Positions 52,784 to 62,500 of a stretch of DNA of 64,000 nucleotides are shown here, one piece after another. The stretch's first letter is position 1, and every line of letters starts with the position of its first letter. A model generated the notes under the pieces. That model saw only the letters and a list, made by a program, of their open reading frames with translations, was not told where the DNA came from and did not search any database. The translations under genes were made by a program, and so were the position numbers. Origin of the DNA: an uncultured Microbacteriaceae bacterium (lineage in GTDB: Bacteria > Actinomycetota > Actinomycetes > Actinomycetales > Microbacteriaceae); contig CAJAKC010000045.1 of assembly GCA_903940225.1 (NCBI GenBank), positions 1 to 64,000 of the forward strand, in the 5' to 3' direction.

Positions 52784-52810
52784 GGGGTTTTTGCCGTGAG
52801 CGAAAACCCC
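52784..52810 (+). terminator. Possible hairpin after the lysS operon
   Basis: GGGGTTTT (52784-52791) and AAAACCCC (52803-52810) can form an 8-bp stem with an 11-base loop, eight bases after the stop of the 58-residue gene. There is no T-tract after it. Confidence 0.4.
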
Positions 52811-52874
52811 GAAAACACGGGGTGGCTGGGGTTACCGTTGAAACATCGCGAGAACCCTCGCAAAGGAGACTGCA

Positions 52875-55409
52875 ATGTTTGAACGCTTTACGGACCGCGC
52901 TCGTCGCGTCGTTGTGCTTGCCCAAGAAGAAGCCAAGGGCCTCAACCACAACTACATCGGCACCGAACACATCCTGCTCGGGCTCATCAAAGAGGGCGAC
53001 GGTATCGCCGCAAAGGCGCTCGCCGAACTCAGCATCTCGATCGACAACGTGCGCGAACAGGTTCAGGAAATCATCGGTCAGGGCCAGCAGGCGCCGTCCG
53101 GTCACATCCCATTCACTCCTCGCGCCAAGAAGGTTCTCGAACTCAGCCTGCGCGAAGCGCTGCAGTTGGGTCACAACTACATCGGCACCGAACACATCCT
53201 GCTCGGGCTCATTCGCGAGGGTGAAGGCGTCGCCGCAACGGTTCTCGTCAAGCTCGGCGCTGACCTGACGCGCGTTCGCCAGACCGTCATCCAGTTGCTG
53301 TCCGGTTACCAGGGCGGCAAGGAATCGGCAACCGTCGGCGGCACCGAGGCCTCTAACGACGTCAAGGGTTCGCAGGTTCTCGACCAGTACGGTCGTAACC
53401 TGACGCAGGCTGCTCGCGAAGGAAAACTCGACCCCGTTATCGGCCGCGAAAAGGAAATGGAACGCGTCATGCAGATCCTTTCCCGTCGCACCAAGAACAA
53501 CCCCGTCCTCGTCGGCGAGCCCGGCGTCGGAAAGACCGCGGTTGTCGAAGGACTCGCCCAGGCAATCGTCAAGGGTGAAGTACCCGAGACCATCAAAGAC
53601 AAGCAGGTCTACACGCTCGACCTCGGTTCACTCATCGCCGGAAGCCGCTATCGCGGTGACTTTGAAGAGCGCCTCAAGAAGGTCACCAAGGAAATCCGCA
53701 ATCGTGGCGACATCATCGTTTTCATCGACGAGATTCACGCGCTGGTGGGTGCGGGAGCCGCCGAAGGCGCGGTTGACGCAGCCAGCATCCTCAAGCCGAT
53801 GCTTGCCCGCGGCGAACTGCAGACGATTGGCGCAACGACCCTCGACGAATACCGCAAGTATTTCGAGAAGGACGCGGCGCTCGAGCGACGTTTCCAGCCC
53901 GTCACCGTCAACCAACCGTCGGTTGCGCACACAATCAACATTCTCAAGGGGCTGCGCGACCGCTACGAAGCGTTCCACAAGGTGTCCATCACCGACGAGG
54001 CAATCGTGGCCGCCGCCACCCTCGCCGACCGTTACGTGCAAGACCGATTCCTGCCGGACAAGGCGATTGACCTCATCGATGAGGCCGGCGCTCGACTGCG
54101 CCTGTCGATTCTGTCGTCGCCGCCCGAGCTGCGCGAGTTTGACGACAAAATCGCCGCGGTGCGCGCAAAGAAAGAAAGCGCGATCGAGGAACAGGATTAC
54201 GAAAAGGCCGCCCAGTTCCGTGATGAGGAAAAGAAGCTGCTCGGTGAGCGCCTTCGACTCGAAAAGGAATGGCGCAAGGGTGAAAAGGGTGAGACCGGCA
54301 AGGTCGACGAAGGAATCGTCGCCGAGGTCCTTGCTCAGGCAACCGGCATCCCCGTTTTCAAGCTGACCGAAGAGGAAAGCGCCCGACTGTTGATGATGGA
54401 GAAGTCGCTTCACCAGCGCGTCATCGGCCAGGAAGAGGCGATCGCCGTTCTCTCCAAGACCATCCGACGCACTCGAGCCGGACTCAAGGACCCCAAGCGC
54501 CCCAGCGGTTCGTTCATCTTCGCCGGTCCGACCGGTGTGGGAAAGACGGAACTGGCCAAGGCGCTCGCCGAATTCCTGTTCGACGACGAGGACGCGCTCA
54601 TTTCGCTCGACATGTCCGAATATGGAGAGAAGCACACCGCCTCGCGCCTGTTCGGTGCCCCTCCCGGATACGTCGGTTTCGAAGAGGGCGGTCAGTTGAC
54701 CGAACGTGTCCGTCGCAAGCCGTTCTCGGTCGTACTGTTCGACGAAATCGAAAAGGCTCACCCCGACATCTTCAACTCGTTGCTGCAGGTGCTCGAAGAG
54801 GGTCGCCTGACCGACGGTCAGGGCCGTGTCATCGACTTCAAGAACACCGTCATCATCATGACGACCAACCTGGGAACGAAAGACATCACCGGTGGTCCCG
54901 TCGGCTTCACGCTGGAGGGCAACGCGGAACAGTCCTACAAGGCGATGCGCGCGAAGGTCGTCGAGGAACTCAAGAAGCACTTCAAGCCCGAGTTCCTCAA
55001 CCGTGTCGACGAGACGATTGTATTCCCGCAGCTCTCGCAGGACGAATTGCTGCAGATCGTCGACCTCTTCATTCGTCGCTTGCGCGAGCGCATGCTCGAC
55101 CGCGACATGACCATCGACGTCACCGACGCCGCACGTCGACAGTTGTTGACGATTGGCTGGGATCCAACTCTCGGTGCACGCCCGTTGCGACGTGCGATTC
55201 AACACGAGGTTGAGGACATGCTGTCGGAGAACATCCTGACCGGCGAACTGCACTCGGGAAGTCACGTGCTGGTGGACTTCGTCGATGAAGAGTTCACGGC
55301 GACGATGACGGGAACGCTCGCGCTGCCGGAAATCTCTGCCGAAGAGGTAGCTGAGGCCACCTCGACAGAGGTTGAGGCCGATTCGGCCCCGCCCGCAGCC
55401 ACCGAGTAG
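52875..55409 (+). CDS. clpC: ATP-dependent Clp protease ATPase subunit ClpC
   Basis: The 844-residue protein begins [20 protein letters not shown] and has two Clp N repeats (each with [13 protein letters not shown]), Walker A motifs GEPGVGKT and GPTGVGKT, an UVR-like coil ([18 protein letters not shown]) between them, and an acidic tail. It unfolds proteins for ClpP. CtsR and McsB are not in the window, as expected in actinobacteria. ATG follows AAAGGAG. Confidence 0.97.
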   Translation: MFERFTDRARRVVVLAQEEAKGLNHNYIGTEHILLGLIKEGDGIAAKALAELSISIDNVREQVQEIIGQGQQAPSGHIPFTPRAKKVLELSLREALQLGHNYIGTEHILLGLIREGEGVAATVLVKLGADLTRVRQTVIQLLSGYQGGKESATVGGTEASNDVKGSQVLDQYGRNLTQAAREGKLDPVIGREKEMERVMQILSRRTKNNPVLVGEPGVGKTAVVEGLAQAIVKGEVPETIKDKQVYTLDLGSLIAGSRYRGDFEERLKKVTKEIRNRGDIIVFIDEIHALVGAGAAEGAVDAASILKPMLARGELQTIGATTLDEYRKYFEKDAALERRFQPVTVNQPSVAHTINILKGLRDRYEAFHKVSITDEAIVAAATLADRYVQDRFLPDKAIDLIDEAGARLRLSILSSPPELREFDDKIAAVRAKKESAIEEQDYEKAAQFRDEEKKLLGERLRLEKEWRKGEKGETGKVDEGIVAEVLAQATGIPVFKLTEEESARLLMMEKSLHQRVIGQEEAIAVLSKTIRRTRAGLKDPKRPSGSFIFAGPTGVGKTELAKALAEFLFDDEDALISLDMSEYGEKHTASRLFGAPPGYVGFEEGGQLTERVRRKPFSVVLFDEIEKAHPDIFNSLLQVLEEGRLTDGQGRVIDFKNTVIIMTTNLGTKDITGGPVGFTLEGNAEQSYKAMRAKVVEELKKHFKPEFLNRVDETIVFPQLSQDELLQIVDLFIRRLRERMLDRDMTIDVTDAARRQLLTIGWDPTLGARPLRRAIQHEVEDMLSENILTGELHSGSHVLVDFVDEEFTATMTGTLALPEISAEEVAEATSTEVEADSAPPAATE

Positions 55410-55428
55410 TCGCGCCTAGACTGGCGGA

Positions 55429-55950
55429 ATGACCCTCACGGTTCGTCCCGCTCGGACGCACGATGTCGCCTCAATCGAGGCGATCATCGAGCCGTTTGTG
55501 AGCCGACGTATCCTGTTGGGCAAAGACCCTGTGGTCCTGTACGAAGCGATTCAGCAGTTCGTGGTCGCCGAAGAGGGCGGGCAGGTTGTCGGCTGTGGCG
55601 CTCTTCACGTGATGTGGCGTGACCTCGGCGAGATTCGTACGGTCGCCGTCGCGGAATCCCACCGTGGCCGCGGCGTCGGCACCGCGGTTGTCGACGCGCT
55701 CGAGGACAACGCCCGCGAGCTCGGGCTGGGGCGCTTGTTTTGTCTGACGTTCGAAACAGATTTCTTCGGTGCACGCGGATACGCGGTGATCGGTGAGGTC
55801 GGCGATGCCGCGCCGACCTCTGATCTCGTCACCGCGGAAGTGTACGCAGAGCTCGTTCGCTCCCCCGACGAGGGAATCGCGGAATTCCTTGACCTTGCGC
55901 GAGTCAAGCCCAACACCCTCGGCAACTCGCGAATGGTCAAATCGCTCTAA
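55429..55950 (+). CDS. argA: Short-form amino-acid N-acetyltransferase (ArgA-like)
   Basis: The 173-residue GNAT protein has the acetyl-CoA loop RGRGVG (79-84) in EIRTVAVAESHRGRGVGTA, and the C-terminal VKPNTLGNSRMVKSL that is typical of the short N-acetylglutamate synthase found in mycobacteria (ArgA without the kinase domain). It would start arginine synthesis. It follows clpC by 19 bases, and the next gene is 48 bases away. Confidence 0.8.
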   Translation: MTLTVRPARTHDVASIEAIIEPFVSRRILLGKDPVVLYEAIQQFVVAEEGGQVVGCGALHVMWRDLGEIRTVAVAESHRGRGVGTAVVDALEDNARELGLGRLFCLTFETDFFGARGYAVIGEVGDAAPTSDLVTAEVYAELVRSPDEGIAEFLDLARVKPNTLGNSRMVKSL

Positions 55951-55998
55951 TCGGCGCGCCACACGGGGGTTGCCCGAGGCCCGCCGTAACCTGCTGAT

Positions 55999-56574
55999 AT
56001 GTCATGGATTGCGGATCCCCGTGGGCCGTTACCCTCGCGCGTGTACCACGTTCGCCGGCTGATCGCGGTGCTCGTGCTCGTTGGCGCCGGGGTGGGAATA
56101 TCCGGTGTGATTTCCGCGGTCCCGGGCGGCGTCACGGCGAAACCTCAAGCGACCTCGTCGGACGGCACGATTTCCGAGTCGGCGGCGTGCGACCCGGCCG
56201 CGATTGTCATCTCCGCGAATACCGATCACGACACGTATGCCGAGGGCGAGCTGCCAAAACTGTCGATGACCATTACCAACTCCAGTGATGTTGCCTGCAC
56301 AATCGAGGTCGGCACCGACAAGCAGAAGTACATCATCACGAGCGGATCCGACCAGATTTGGGATTCGACGGTCTGCCAGAAGTCGACCGAGCCGTTCATT
56401 CAAGAGTTTGCGGCGGGCGAAGCAATCACCACAAATTCGTTTGAGTGGGGTCGTGCACGGTCGGATAACTGCGATGCCGGGACCCCCGCTGTCGGCGGCG
56501 GCGCGTCCTATCAGGTGTCGGTGAAACTCGGCGATGTCGTCTCTGCCGAGCCACGCCAGTTCATGCTGTACTAA
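55999..56574 (+). CDS. Membrane-anchored or secreted protein of unknown function
   Basis: The 191-residue protein has a basic N-terminus, one hydrophobic helix (about 20-40), a linker, and a beta-rich extracytoplasmic domain (AACDPAAIVISANTDHDTYA, then LSMTITNSSDVACTIEVG) with four Cys that could form disulfides (in AACD, VACT, TVCQ and DNCD). This resembles DUF4232-like or Ig-type domains of actinobacterial surface proteins. I cannot name a function. Start ATG 55999 has no strong ribosome site. Confidence 0.65.
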   Translation: MSWIADPRGPLPSRVYHVRRLIAVLVLVGAGVGISGVISAVPGGVTAKPQATSSDGTISESAACDPAAIVISANTDHDTYAEGELPKLSMTITNSSDVACTIEVGTDKQKYIITSGSDQIWDSTVCQKSTEPFIQEFAAGEAITTNSFEWGRARSDNCDAGTPAVGGGASYQVSVKLGDVVSAEPRQFMLY

Positions 56575-56750
56575 CTCGACGTTTGCGGAATAAAAATCCG
56601 CCTACGCGATTTGGGACTTTCGCAGCGTCCATCCGCGTGTCGAATCGTTTGGTGTCGGTACTCGGTGGCAATGTTGCATTTCCCGCACCGTCGAAATCGG
56701 TAATGACGCCCCTCCAGACGATGTATCCACGCTTTTCTGAGAGGAGAATC

Positions 56751-56921
56751 ATGCGACACAATTTCGGTCTTTCCCCCTTCCCACTCACGGAGCGACGATT
56801 ATCGTCGACCAACAAGAAACGGGTCGAAACTCCCGTCCGCTCAGGGGCCGAGGAGTCAACCGACGACCTTGCGCCCGTCACACAGGACCCCACCGAAGAA
56901 ACAACCGGGGGCGACAAGTGA
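56751..56921 (+). CDS. 56-residue protein coupled to a TPR protein
   Basis: GAGGAG is spaced seven bases before ATG 56751; the frame further upstream has no support. The 56-residue product is basic at the start (MRHNFGLSPFPLTERRLSS) and acidic at the end (GAEESTDDL...). It is polar, without membrane segment or Cys. Its stop overlaps the GTG of the TPR gene. The role is unknown; a small partner of the TPR protein is likely. Confidence 0.6.
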   Translation: MRHNFGLSPFPLTERRLSSTNKKRVETPVRSGAEESTDDLAPVTQDPTEETTGGDK

Positions 56922-58423
56922 GCGGCCACCACTTTGGAGGATCGGACGAACCGACCGACGACGTCCTTTGGGAACTGACAGCATCGGGCATCGGCGAGGA
57001 ACGTACCGACGCGATGATCCAGCTTGCCCAACGCATGTATCACCGCAACAATTACGCGGACGCAGCCAGTTTGCAGGAACGCCTTTCTGACGTCTTTATC
57101 GAAGAAGGACACCACGACGATGCTCTCATTGCGCTCGCCCGGGCGACCGGTGCGTGGGGCGAGGCGGAGGAGTGGGACAACGTCGAAGAGGTTGCTGCAC
57201 GCGCCAAGGCTCTTGAGGACAAAGCATTCAGTGCCGAATCGTGGCGCGACTACTACGCGTCGTATGCCTGGGCAGCTCACCAGCGCGGTGCCCACGTGGT
57301 GGCTCTCGACTACATCGACCGGGCTTTCGCGTACGCCGACGAAATGGATTCCGACCACAATCGCGCGATGTTGCTGTGGCAGAAGGGTTGCATCATCACG
57401 ACCTTCGGCCGTTTGCGCCAAGCGCTGGGAATCTTTGGACAGGCGTTGGAACACGCACGAGGAGCGAATTCCATCCCGTTGATCATCGACATCCTCGCCG
57501 AATCCGCGTTGATTGAAGTGCAGCTTCTCAATTCACAACGCGCGATCGAACTTGTTACCGAGGCGCAGACGCTCCTCGAAGAGTGCCACCCGTGGCCCGC
57601 TCTGCGGCACCGCGTTGGGTATGCACTCGGCGGCGTGTATCTGGGCGCTGGGCAGTTCGACGACGCGATTGAGGCGTTCGAGTCGATTGTTGACGAATTG
57701 CCGACCTATCCCAAGATTCGCACCATGATTCGTTTGTCCGAGTGCATGTTCGATAAATCAGCGATGTGGGAATCGCGGGCGTACGTTCTTGCCCGCAACA
57801 CGAACACGTGGGATCTGCTCAATCACCTCGAAATTAACCGCGCGATGAAGTCGGATGCGGCACTGGCCATACCCGTTTTGGATACTGTCATCGCGCGCGC
57901 CGTGGAATATGACGACGATGTGACGCGCGACGCGGCACGGCTCGTTCTGGCTCGAAAGAACATCGACCTCAGCGATTTCCCCGCTGCGATGGACGTCCTC
58001 TCGCAGGTTTCTGCCGCCAACTTCGGTGACGACATGATGAAAGTCATCACGTACCTGGTTTTGCGTGCAGAAACCCTGATCGAACTGGGCGACCTCGTCG
58101 AAGCGCGCTCGATTGCGACGGCCCTAACCCGGCTGGAACCCCAATGCGAATTCGAAGAGGGCATCGCGGAGGCATTCTGGCAGTTGTCCACCATTGAGTT
58201 CGACACCAACGGTCCGACCGCTGAGTGGCTGCGCCTGGCGCATTCGAGCATCGCGCATCTTGCTCACACCCTCAATTACCCCCTACTGCGGGAGCGCCTC
58301 GATGCCCTGCAGGGCAAGACGCGAGACGCGCGCGCTGCATCGAACGTCCCCATTGCGACCGTCGATGAGCTGTTGGCGGACATCCGCAAGGAGCACGCGG
58401 GATTCGGCGAGGAAGCGGCCTAA
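56918..58423 (+). CDS. Tetratricopeptide-repeat protein
   Basis: The 501-residue protein is almost entirely helical, with repeated TPR-like pairs such as YADAASLQERLSDVFIEEGHHDDALIAL (two parts), VALDYIDRAFAYADEM and FDDAIEAFESIVDELP. It has no enzymatic motif, signal peptide or membrane segment. GTG at 56918 overlaps the stop of the 56-residue gene. TPR proteins of this type act as scaffolds or peptide-sensing regulators; no helix-turn-helix is visible here. It overlaps the radA end by four bases. Confidence 0.75.
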   Translation: MSGHHFGGSDEPTDDVLWELTASGIGEERTDAMIQLAQRMYHRNNYADAASLQERLSDVFIEEGHHDDALIALARATGAWGEAEEWDNVEEVAARAKALEDKAFSAESWRDYYASYAWAAHQRGAHVVALDYIDRAFAYADEMDSDHNRAMLLWQKGCIITTFGRLRQALGIFGQALEHARGANSIPLIIDILAESALIEVQLLNSQRAIELVTEAQTLLEECHPWPALRHRVGYALGGVYLGAGQFDDAIEAFESIVDELPTYPKIRTMIRLSECMFDKSAMWESRAYVLARNTNTWDLLNHLEINRAMKSDAALAIPVLDTVIARAVEYDDDVTRDAARLVLARKNIDLSDFPAAMDVLSQVSAANFGDDMMKVITYLVLRAETLIELGDLVEARSIATALTRLEPQCEFEEGIAEAFWQLSTIEFDTNGPTAEWLRLAHSSIAHLAHTLNYPLLRERLDALQGKTRDARAASNVPIATVDELLADIRKEHAGFGEEAA

Positions 58424-59763
58424 AAACCGGGTTTTGCCGAGTCGGCGGGTGCGCTGGCTCGGCGGACCGCTTCGGCGAGTGTTGTCGCCGAGTGATCCAG
58501 CACCGTCGAGTATCCGAGTCGGGTCGCTTCGGTGGCTCGTTGCTGGTGTGCGGTTACGGCGCGTATGTCGCCGGCGAGGCTGATTTCACCGGTGGCCGCG
58601 AGCGTTGAGGGCAGGGCAATATCGCGCGCGGCACTGGCCAGAGCGAGCGCGATCGCCAGGTCGGCACCGGGCTCGGTCACGCGGATTCCGCCGACCGTCG
58701 AAACATACACATCGGCCGAAGACAACGGGATTCCGGCACGTCGTTCCAGAACCGCGAGCAGCATCGCAACGCGGGATGAATCCACACCGTTGGTGACGCG
58801 TCGGGGCTGTGGCGCATTGGTGGGCACAATGAGCGCCTGAATCTCGACGGGGATGGCGCGGCGGCCCTCCATGGCAATCGTCGCACACGTGCCGCTGACG
58901 GGGGTTCCCGAGTTTGAACGGAACAACGCCGAAGGGTCGGGCACCTCGTGAATTCCGGTTCCGACCATTTCGAAGCAGCCCACCTCGTCTGTTGGGCCGA
59001 ACCGGTTCTTGAGGGCACGCACGAACCGCAGCGCGGTTTGGCGATCACCCTCGAACTGCACGACGACGTCTACGAGGTGTTCGAGCAGTCGGGGCCCCGC
59101 GATGGTGCCGTCTTTGGTGACGTGACCGACGAGAATGACGGGCAGACCGCGCTCTTTGGCGAGGCGGACCAGCGTTGCCGCAACCTCTTTCACTTGTGCG
59201 ACACCACCCGCCAGCCCGTCGATGGTGTCGGAAGCGACGGTTTGAACCGAGTCGACAATTACCAGTGACGGGTGAACCTGGTCGATGTGCCCCAGTACGG
59301 TGCCCAGGTCTGTTTCGGCGGCGATGTAGAGCGAATCGACGAGAGTTCCCGTGCGCCCCGCGCGCAGGCGCACCTGACCCACGGACTCCTCGGCGCTGAC
59401 ATAGAGCACGCGTTCACCGTTGCGGGCAACCCGCCCCGCAACGTCGAGAAGCAGAGTCGATTTTCCGACCCCCGGCTCACCGGAAACCAAAATGGCGGCA
59501 CCGGGAACGATTCCGCCGCCCAACACCCGATCGAATTCGGCGATTCCCGTCGGCCGGTGTTCCGCATCGTCGGCCGTGACTTCAGTGATGGGGACCGCAA
59601 CGCGGGCCGCGGGAACGCGGGTGGCACTCGTTCGCCCACCCGTCGGTTCTGCCCCGGACTCGCGTACTGTGTCCCACTGTTGGCATTCACCACAACGCCC
59701 CACCCATTTGGGTGTCGTCCAGCCACATTCGCTGCAGCGGAAGGTCGACGCGGTACGGGCCAT
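58420..59763 (-). CDS. radA: DNA repair protein RadA
   Basis: The 447-residue protein has a four-Cys zinc finger (C10, C13, C24, C27), Walker A GEPGVGKST (95-103), the RadA-specific KNRFGPTDEVG motif and a C-terminal Lon-protease-like domain (AILLAVLERRAGIPLSSADVYVSTVGG). It is a RecA-like helicase acting on recombination intermediates. Start ATG 59763. It is convergent with the TPR gene and divergent from tRNA-Ser. Confidence 0.95.
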   Translation of the reverse strand: MARTASTFRCSECGWTTPKWVGRCGECQQWDTVRESGAEPTGGRTSATRVPAARVAVPITEVTADDAEHRPTGIAEFDRVLGGGIVPGAAILVSGEPGVGKSTLLLDVAGRVARNGERVLYVSAEESVGQVRLRAGRTGTLVDSLYIAAETDLGTVLGHIDQVHPSLVIVDSVQTVASDTIDGLAGGVAQVKEVAATLVRLAKERGLPVILVGHVTKDGTIAGPRLLEHLVDVVVQFEGDRQTALRFVRALKNRFGPTDEVGCFEMVGTGIHEVPDPSALFRSNSGTPVSGTCATIAMEGRRAIPVEIQALIVPTNAPQPRRVTNGVDSSRVAMLLAVLERRAGIPLSSADVYVSTVGGIRVTEPGADLAIALALASAARDIALPSTLAATGEISLAGDIRAVTAHQQRATEATRLGYSTVLDHSATTLAEAVRRASAPADSAKPGF

Positions 59764-59837
59764 TCCTCCAGCGTAGGCGAGACCACGGACTCAAACCCTG
59801 TTTTCCCGCACACCGTTTGGCGTGTAAACTTTCCCAC

Positions 59838-59927
59838 GGTGCCGTGTCCGAGCGGCCGAAGGAGCATGTCTCGAAAACATGTGTGGGTGCAAGTCCACCG
59901 TGGGTTCAAATCCCACCGGCACCGCCA
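59838..59927 (+). tRNA. tRNA-Ser (CGA)
   Basis: A class II tRNA with acceptor GGTGCCG/CGGCACC, D-arm, anticodon stem CATGT/ACATG with loop CTCGAAA (CGA), a long variable arm, and T-loop GGTTCAAATCC. The discriminator is G at 59924. CCA follows in the genome (59925-59927), in contrast to the three tRNAs near 42 kb. Confidence 0.95.
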
Positions 59928-59928
59928 G

Positions 59929-59964
59929 AAAGAAGCCCCCGATTCGTCGGGGGCTTCTTTGTTT
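59929..59964 (+). terminator. Terminator of tRNA-Ser
   Basis: A perfect 14-bp stem (59929-59942 / 59947-59960) with a TTCG loop is followed by GTTT. The core GCCCCCGATTCGTCGGGGGC is the same 20 bases as on the minus strand at 41885-41904. Confidence 0.9.
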
Positions 59965-59984
59965 GGGCGGACCGGGCGAAAGAA

Positions 59985-60133
59985 GAAGGGCCCCGGTTTC
60001 CCGAGGCCCTTCCACGTTAGTTTCGCGACTAGGCGCGCGAGCGGCGACGAACGGCCACCACTGCAACACCCGCGATCAGCAGACCAAGACCTGCCCAGAG
60101 CGACGAGGTGTCTGCTCCGGTGGCCGCGAGGTC
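59985..60133. repeat. 149-bp direct repeat, copy 1 (terminator plus 3' end of surface-protein gene)
   Basis: By eye this copy differs from 61260-61408 at only two positions. It contains a hairpin (GAAGGGCC at 59985-59992 with GGCCCTTC at 60005-60012) that serves as terminator for the minus-strand gene, the stop codon and the codons for the LAATG sorting signal and its hydrophobic tail. Confidence 0.9.
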
Positions 60134-61138
60134 CTCAGCTTCAGTCTCGAGGACCTCATCTTCAGGAATCGGTCCCCAGTTGATGACGTTGGCTCCAGCA
60201 GGAAGGCCCGCGATAAGACGACCGCTGAACGAATCGAACTCGACTGCGTTTTCGGCAACAGCGGTGGAGGCGAGATTCTCGTCGCCGTCATTCACGTATT
60301 CACCTTCTCCGTCACCCTCATAACCGAGTTCAATAAGTGACGCGGGGTCCCACCCCGTAAAGTAAACGACATAAACCGTTTCGCCGGCGGCGACCGTGAA
60401 GGTGTCACTTTCGGTGCCGAAGTAGTCGCCGTCTGTCTCGACCAGATCGACGTTTACAAGACCACCGTCGTTGTTACCCCAGGCGAGTGAACCGGGTGCA
60501 TCCTCGTCGGAGAAGTTGACGACCCAGTTGCTGTCGACGCTCTGCAAGTCCTCTGCGTTGCTATTAGCTTCGGGCGCAGGCACCGCGAGCACACCAGCGT
60601 CGAAGTTCTGGTAGGCCCAGATTTCCCCGTCGGAGCCCCAGTCAGTGTTGGAACGTACCTGAAAGTCGGTGATGTCAGAGGTCGAGGCATTGTGGATCTC
60701 AAGCGTGTAGCGAACGAGGTCGCCATCGGAACCGTAGATGCGGATTTCTCCACTTACTTCAAGGTCGGGAGTTGTCAGATCGGCCCAATTCTCGAGACAC
60801 GTAATGACCACGTCATCATCTTCCAACGCGATATCAATGTCGCTTGCAGTTTCCGTGCAATCGTATGCACTATCAACACCGGCGGTTGTGGACTCTAACT
60901 CCATTTCCAGCCCACCATCCCAGATGTCGGTATAGATGCCTTCGCTATATGGTTGCACGAAACCGAGAGCGGTCGTGCCCAAGTCAACGTCATCGATGGT
61001 GAAGTCGGTATCCAGCTCCCAGGATGTGCCGAGTCCAAAATCAAAGCTGTTGTCGTCCCAGGGTGTAGCCGCCGCGGGCATTGCCGCGGTTAGTGCAATC
61101 GCCGAACCGGCGAGTAACGCAACTAGTTTCATTCTCAT
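60029..61138 (-). CDS. Cell-wall surface protein with LAATG sorting signal (paralogue 1)
   Basis: The 369-residue protein has a signal peptide (MRMKLVALLAGSAIALTAAM, cut after AAA), an Asp/Glu/Thr-rich beta-type body, and a sortase signal: LAATG, a hydrophobic helix (SLWAGLGLLIAGVAVVAV) and RRRSRA. LAxTG is the pattern used by class E sortases in actinobacteria, so it is probably attached to peptidoglycan. The body has SGEIRIYGSDGDLVRYTLEI and a few Cys. ATG at 61138 has AAGGAG. The next gene upstream is a tandem paralogue with near-identical ends. No sortase is in the window. Function unknown. Confidence 0.82.
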   Translation of the reverse strand: MRMKLVALLAGSAIALTAAMPAAATPWDDNSFDFGLGTSWELDTDFTIDDVDLGTTALGFVQPYSEGIYTDIWDGGLEMELESTTAGVDSAYDCTETASDIDIALEDDDVVITCLENWADLTTPDLEVSGEIRIYGSDGDLVRYTLEIHNASTSDITDFQVRSNTDWGSDGEIWAYQNFDAGVLAVPAPEANSNAEDLQSVDSNWVVNFSDEDAPGSLAWGNNDGGLVNVDLVETDGDYFGTESDTFTVAAGETVYVVYFTGWDPASLIELGYEGDGEGEYVNDGDENLASTAVAENAVEFDSFSGRLIAGLPAGANVINWGPIPEDEVLETEAEDLAATGADTSSLWAGLGLLIAGVAVVAVRRRSRA

Positions 61139-61211
61139 TGAAGTTCTCCTTTTTCGAAGGGTTGTTTTACTAAATCTTATACTAAAACAGTAAAATAATG
61201 ACGGCGAATTG

Positions 61212-61241
61212 GACAAAAAGAAAAGGTTCGCTTGAGCGAAC
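61212..61241 (-). terminator. Palindrome plus T-tract upstream of surface-protein gene 1
   Basis: On the minus strand GTTCGCTCAAGCGAAC (complement of 61226-61241) is followed by CTTTTCTTTTTG, an intrinsic-terminator shape. It lies 88 bases before the start codon of paralogue 1, and 18 bases after the terminator of paralogue 2. It may be a second terminator or a leader attenuator. Confidence 0.6.
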
Positions 61242-61259
61242 ATTTGGCATAGAGGTGTG

Positions 61260-61408
61260 GAAGGGCCCCGGTTTCCCGAGGCCCTTCCACGTTGGTTTCG
61301 CGACTAGGCGCGCGAGCGGCGACGAACGGCCACCACTGTAACACCCGCGATCAGCAGACCAAGACCTGCCCAGAGCGACGAGGTGTCTGCTCCGGTGGCC
61401 GCGAGGTC
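61260..61408. repeat. 149-bp direct repeat, copy 2
   Basis: Second copy of the repeat at 59985-60133, again holding the hairpin (61260-61267 with 61280-61287), the stop codon and the LAATG-sorting-signal codons, here of paralogue 2. The two copies are in the same orientation, 1275 bases apart. Confidence 0.9.
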
Positions 61409-62422
61409 TACTTCTTCTTCGGTGTCCGCGAGGTCTTCTTCTTCGGCGATGATGGTCTCCCAGTTGCTGTTGTCGTTGTCGACGAGTCCACGTGCGAAAC
61501 GCCCTTGGACAACACCCTCACCGAATTCTGCAACGAGCGGGTCGACACTGTTATCTGCGATGTCGCTTTCCCCAGCGGTGGTGTAGTCGGAGGACGAAAG
61601 GAACCAGATGAGCTCCTTGCTTTCCCCTGCAGCAACGTCGAAGTCGTAATCAAGAATCAATTCGTCGCCGTTGGTGATTACGGCGTTGTACTCGATGCTC
61701 GCGATCGCGACCTCACCATTTCCGCCGACGAAAGCCGTCGCGATGGCGGTTCGATCGCCGTCATCTGCCGTATTGCCCGCATCGAACATGGTTCCATACC
61801 AGTCAGTGGTTTCCCAAACCTGGTCATTATCCGTCGTGGTTCCGTAGCCATAGTTGTCTTGGGTTTCGCCGTTGCTGAGCTCAACGTTTGTGTCGTTGAT
61901 AGCGACAATGTCGTGGTTCGTGAAGGTCCAGTGCCAGCGCATCAAGTCCATTTCGGCGTACATGCGCAGTTCGCCAACAACGTCGAGCCCGTTGTAAGTT
62001 CCCGTTAGCGTGAAGACTTTGTCGCCGTGTGAGTCGGCCTCGACGGTGGCCGAAGCATCGTCTAGGTCAAGGCCCCATCCGCTAGAGCAGAACGGGGCAT
62101 CGATGAACGATCCGGTGACGGACCCGTCTCCACCGATGTAGCGTTCGAAGTGTTCGATTCCGAGAGAAGAGTCGGAAACCTGGGTGTTGATGCATGTGTC
62201 GATGGTCATTTCATCTGTCGGATCATCATCAACAGCATCGGAATCGGTTATATACGTGTCAGAATTCAAATCAGCCCACGCGCATCCTGAGCCTAGGTGG
62301 TAGAAATTCTCAAACGCGTTGTTGGCGTCGTTGTCCCACACTGTGGGGGCTGCCGCCGCGGGCATTGCTGCGGTCAGTGCAATCGCCGAACCGGCGAGTA
62401 GTGCGTAAAGTTTCGTTCGCAT
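61304..62422 (-). CDS. Cell-wall surface protein with LAATG sorting signal (paralogue 2)
   Basis: The 372-residue protein has a signal peptide (MRTKLYALLAGSAIALTAAM) and C-terminal LAATG, hydrophobic helix and RRRSRA that match paralogue 1 almost residue for residue. The body is different in sequence but similar in style: acidic, Thr- and Asp-rich, with Trp-containing strands (GELRMYAEMDLMRWHWTF; ELIWFLSSSDY). Position of the strand GELRMY corresponds to GEIRIY in paralogue 1, so both bodies share an ancestor. Sortase anchoring in the cell wall is likely. The ATG at 62422 has AAGGAG. Confidence 0.82.
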   Translation of the reverse strand: MRTKLYALLAGSAIALTAAMPAAAAPTVWDNDANNAFENFYHLGSGCAWADLNSDTYITDSDAVDDDPTDEMTIDTCINTQVSDSSLGIEHFERYIGGDGSVTGSFIDAPFCSSGWGLDLDDASATVEADSHGDKVFTLTGTYNGLDVVGELRMYAEMDLMRWHWTFTNHDIVAINDTNVELSNGETQDNYGYGTTTDNDQVWETTDWYGTMFDAGNTADDGDRTAIATAFVGGNGEVAIASIEYNAVITNGDELILDYDFDVAAGESKELIWFLSSSDYTTAGESDIADNSVDPLVAEFGEGVVQGRFARGLVDNDNSNWETIIAEEEDLADTEEEVDLAATGADTSSLWAGLGLLIAGVTVVAVRRRSRA

Positions 62423-62500
62423 TGAAGTGCTCCTTTTTCGAGGGGGGTGATTTTATGAACACTACAACTAAAACGAATTAATAATCGGCCGTGAACTGGA

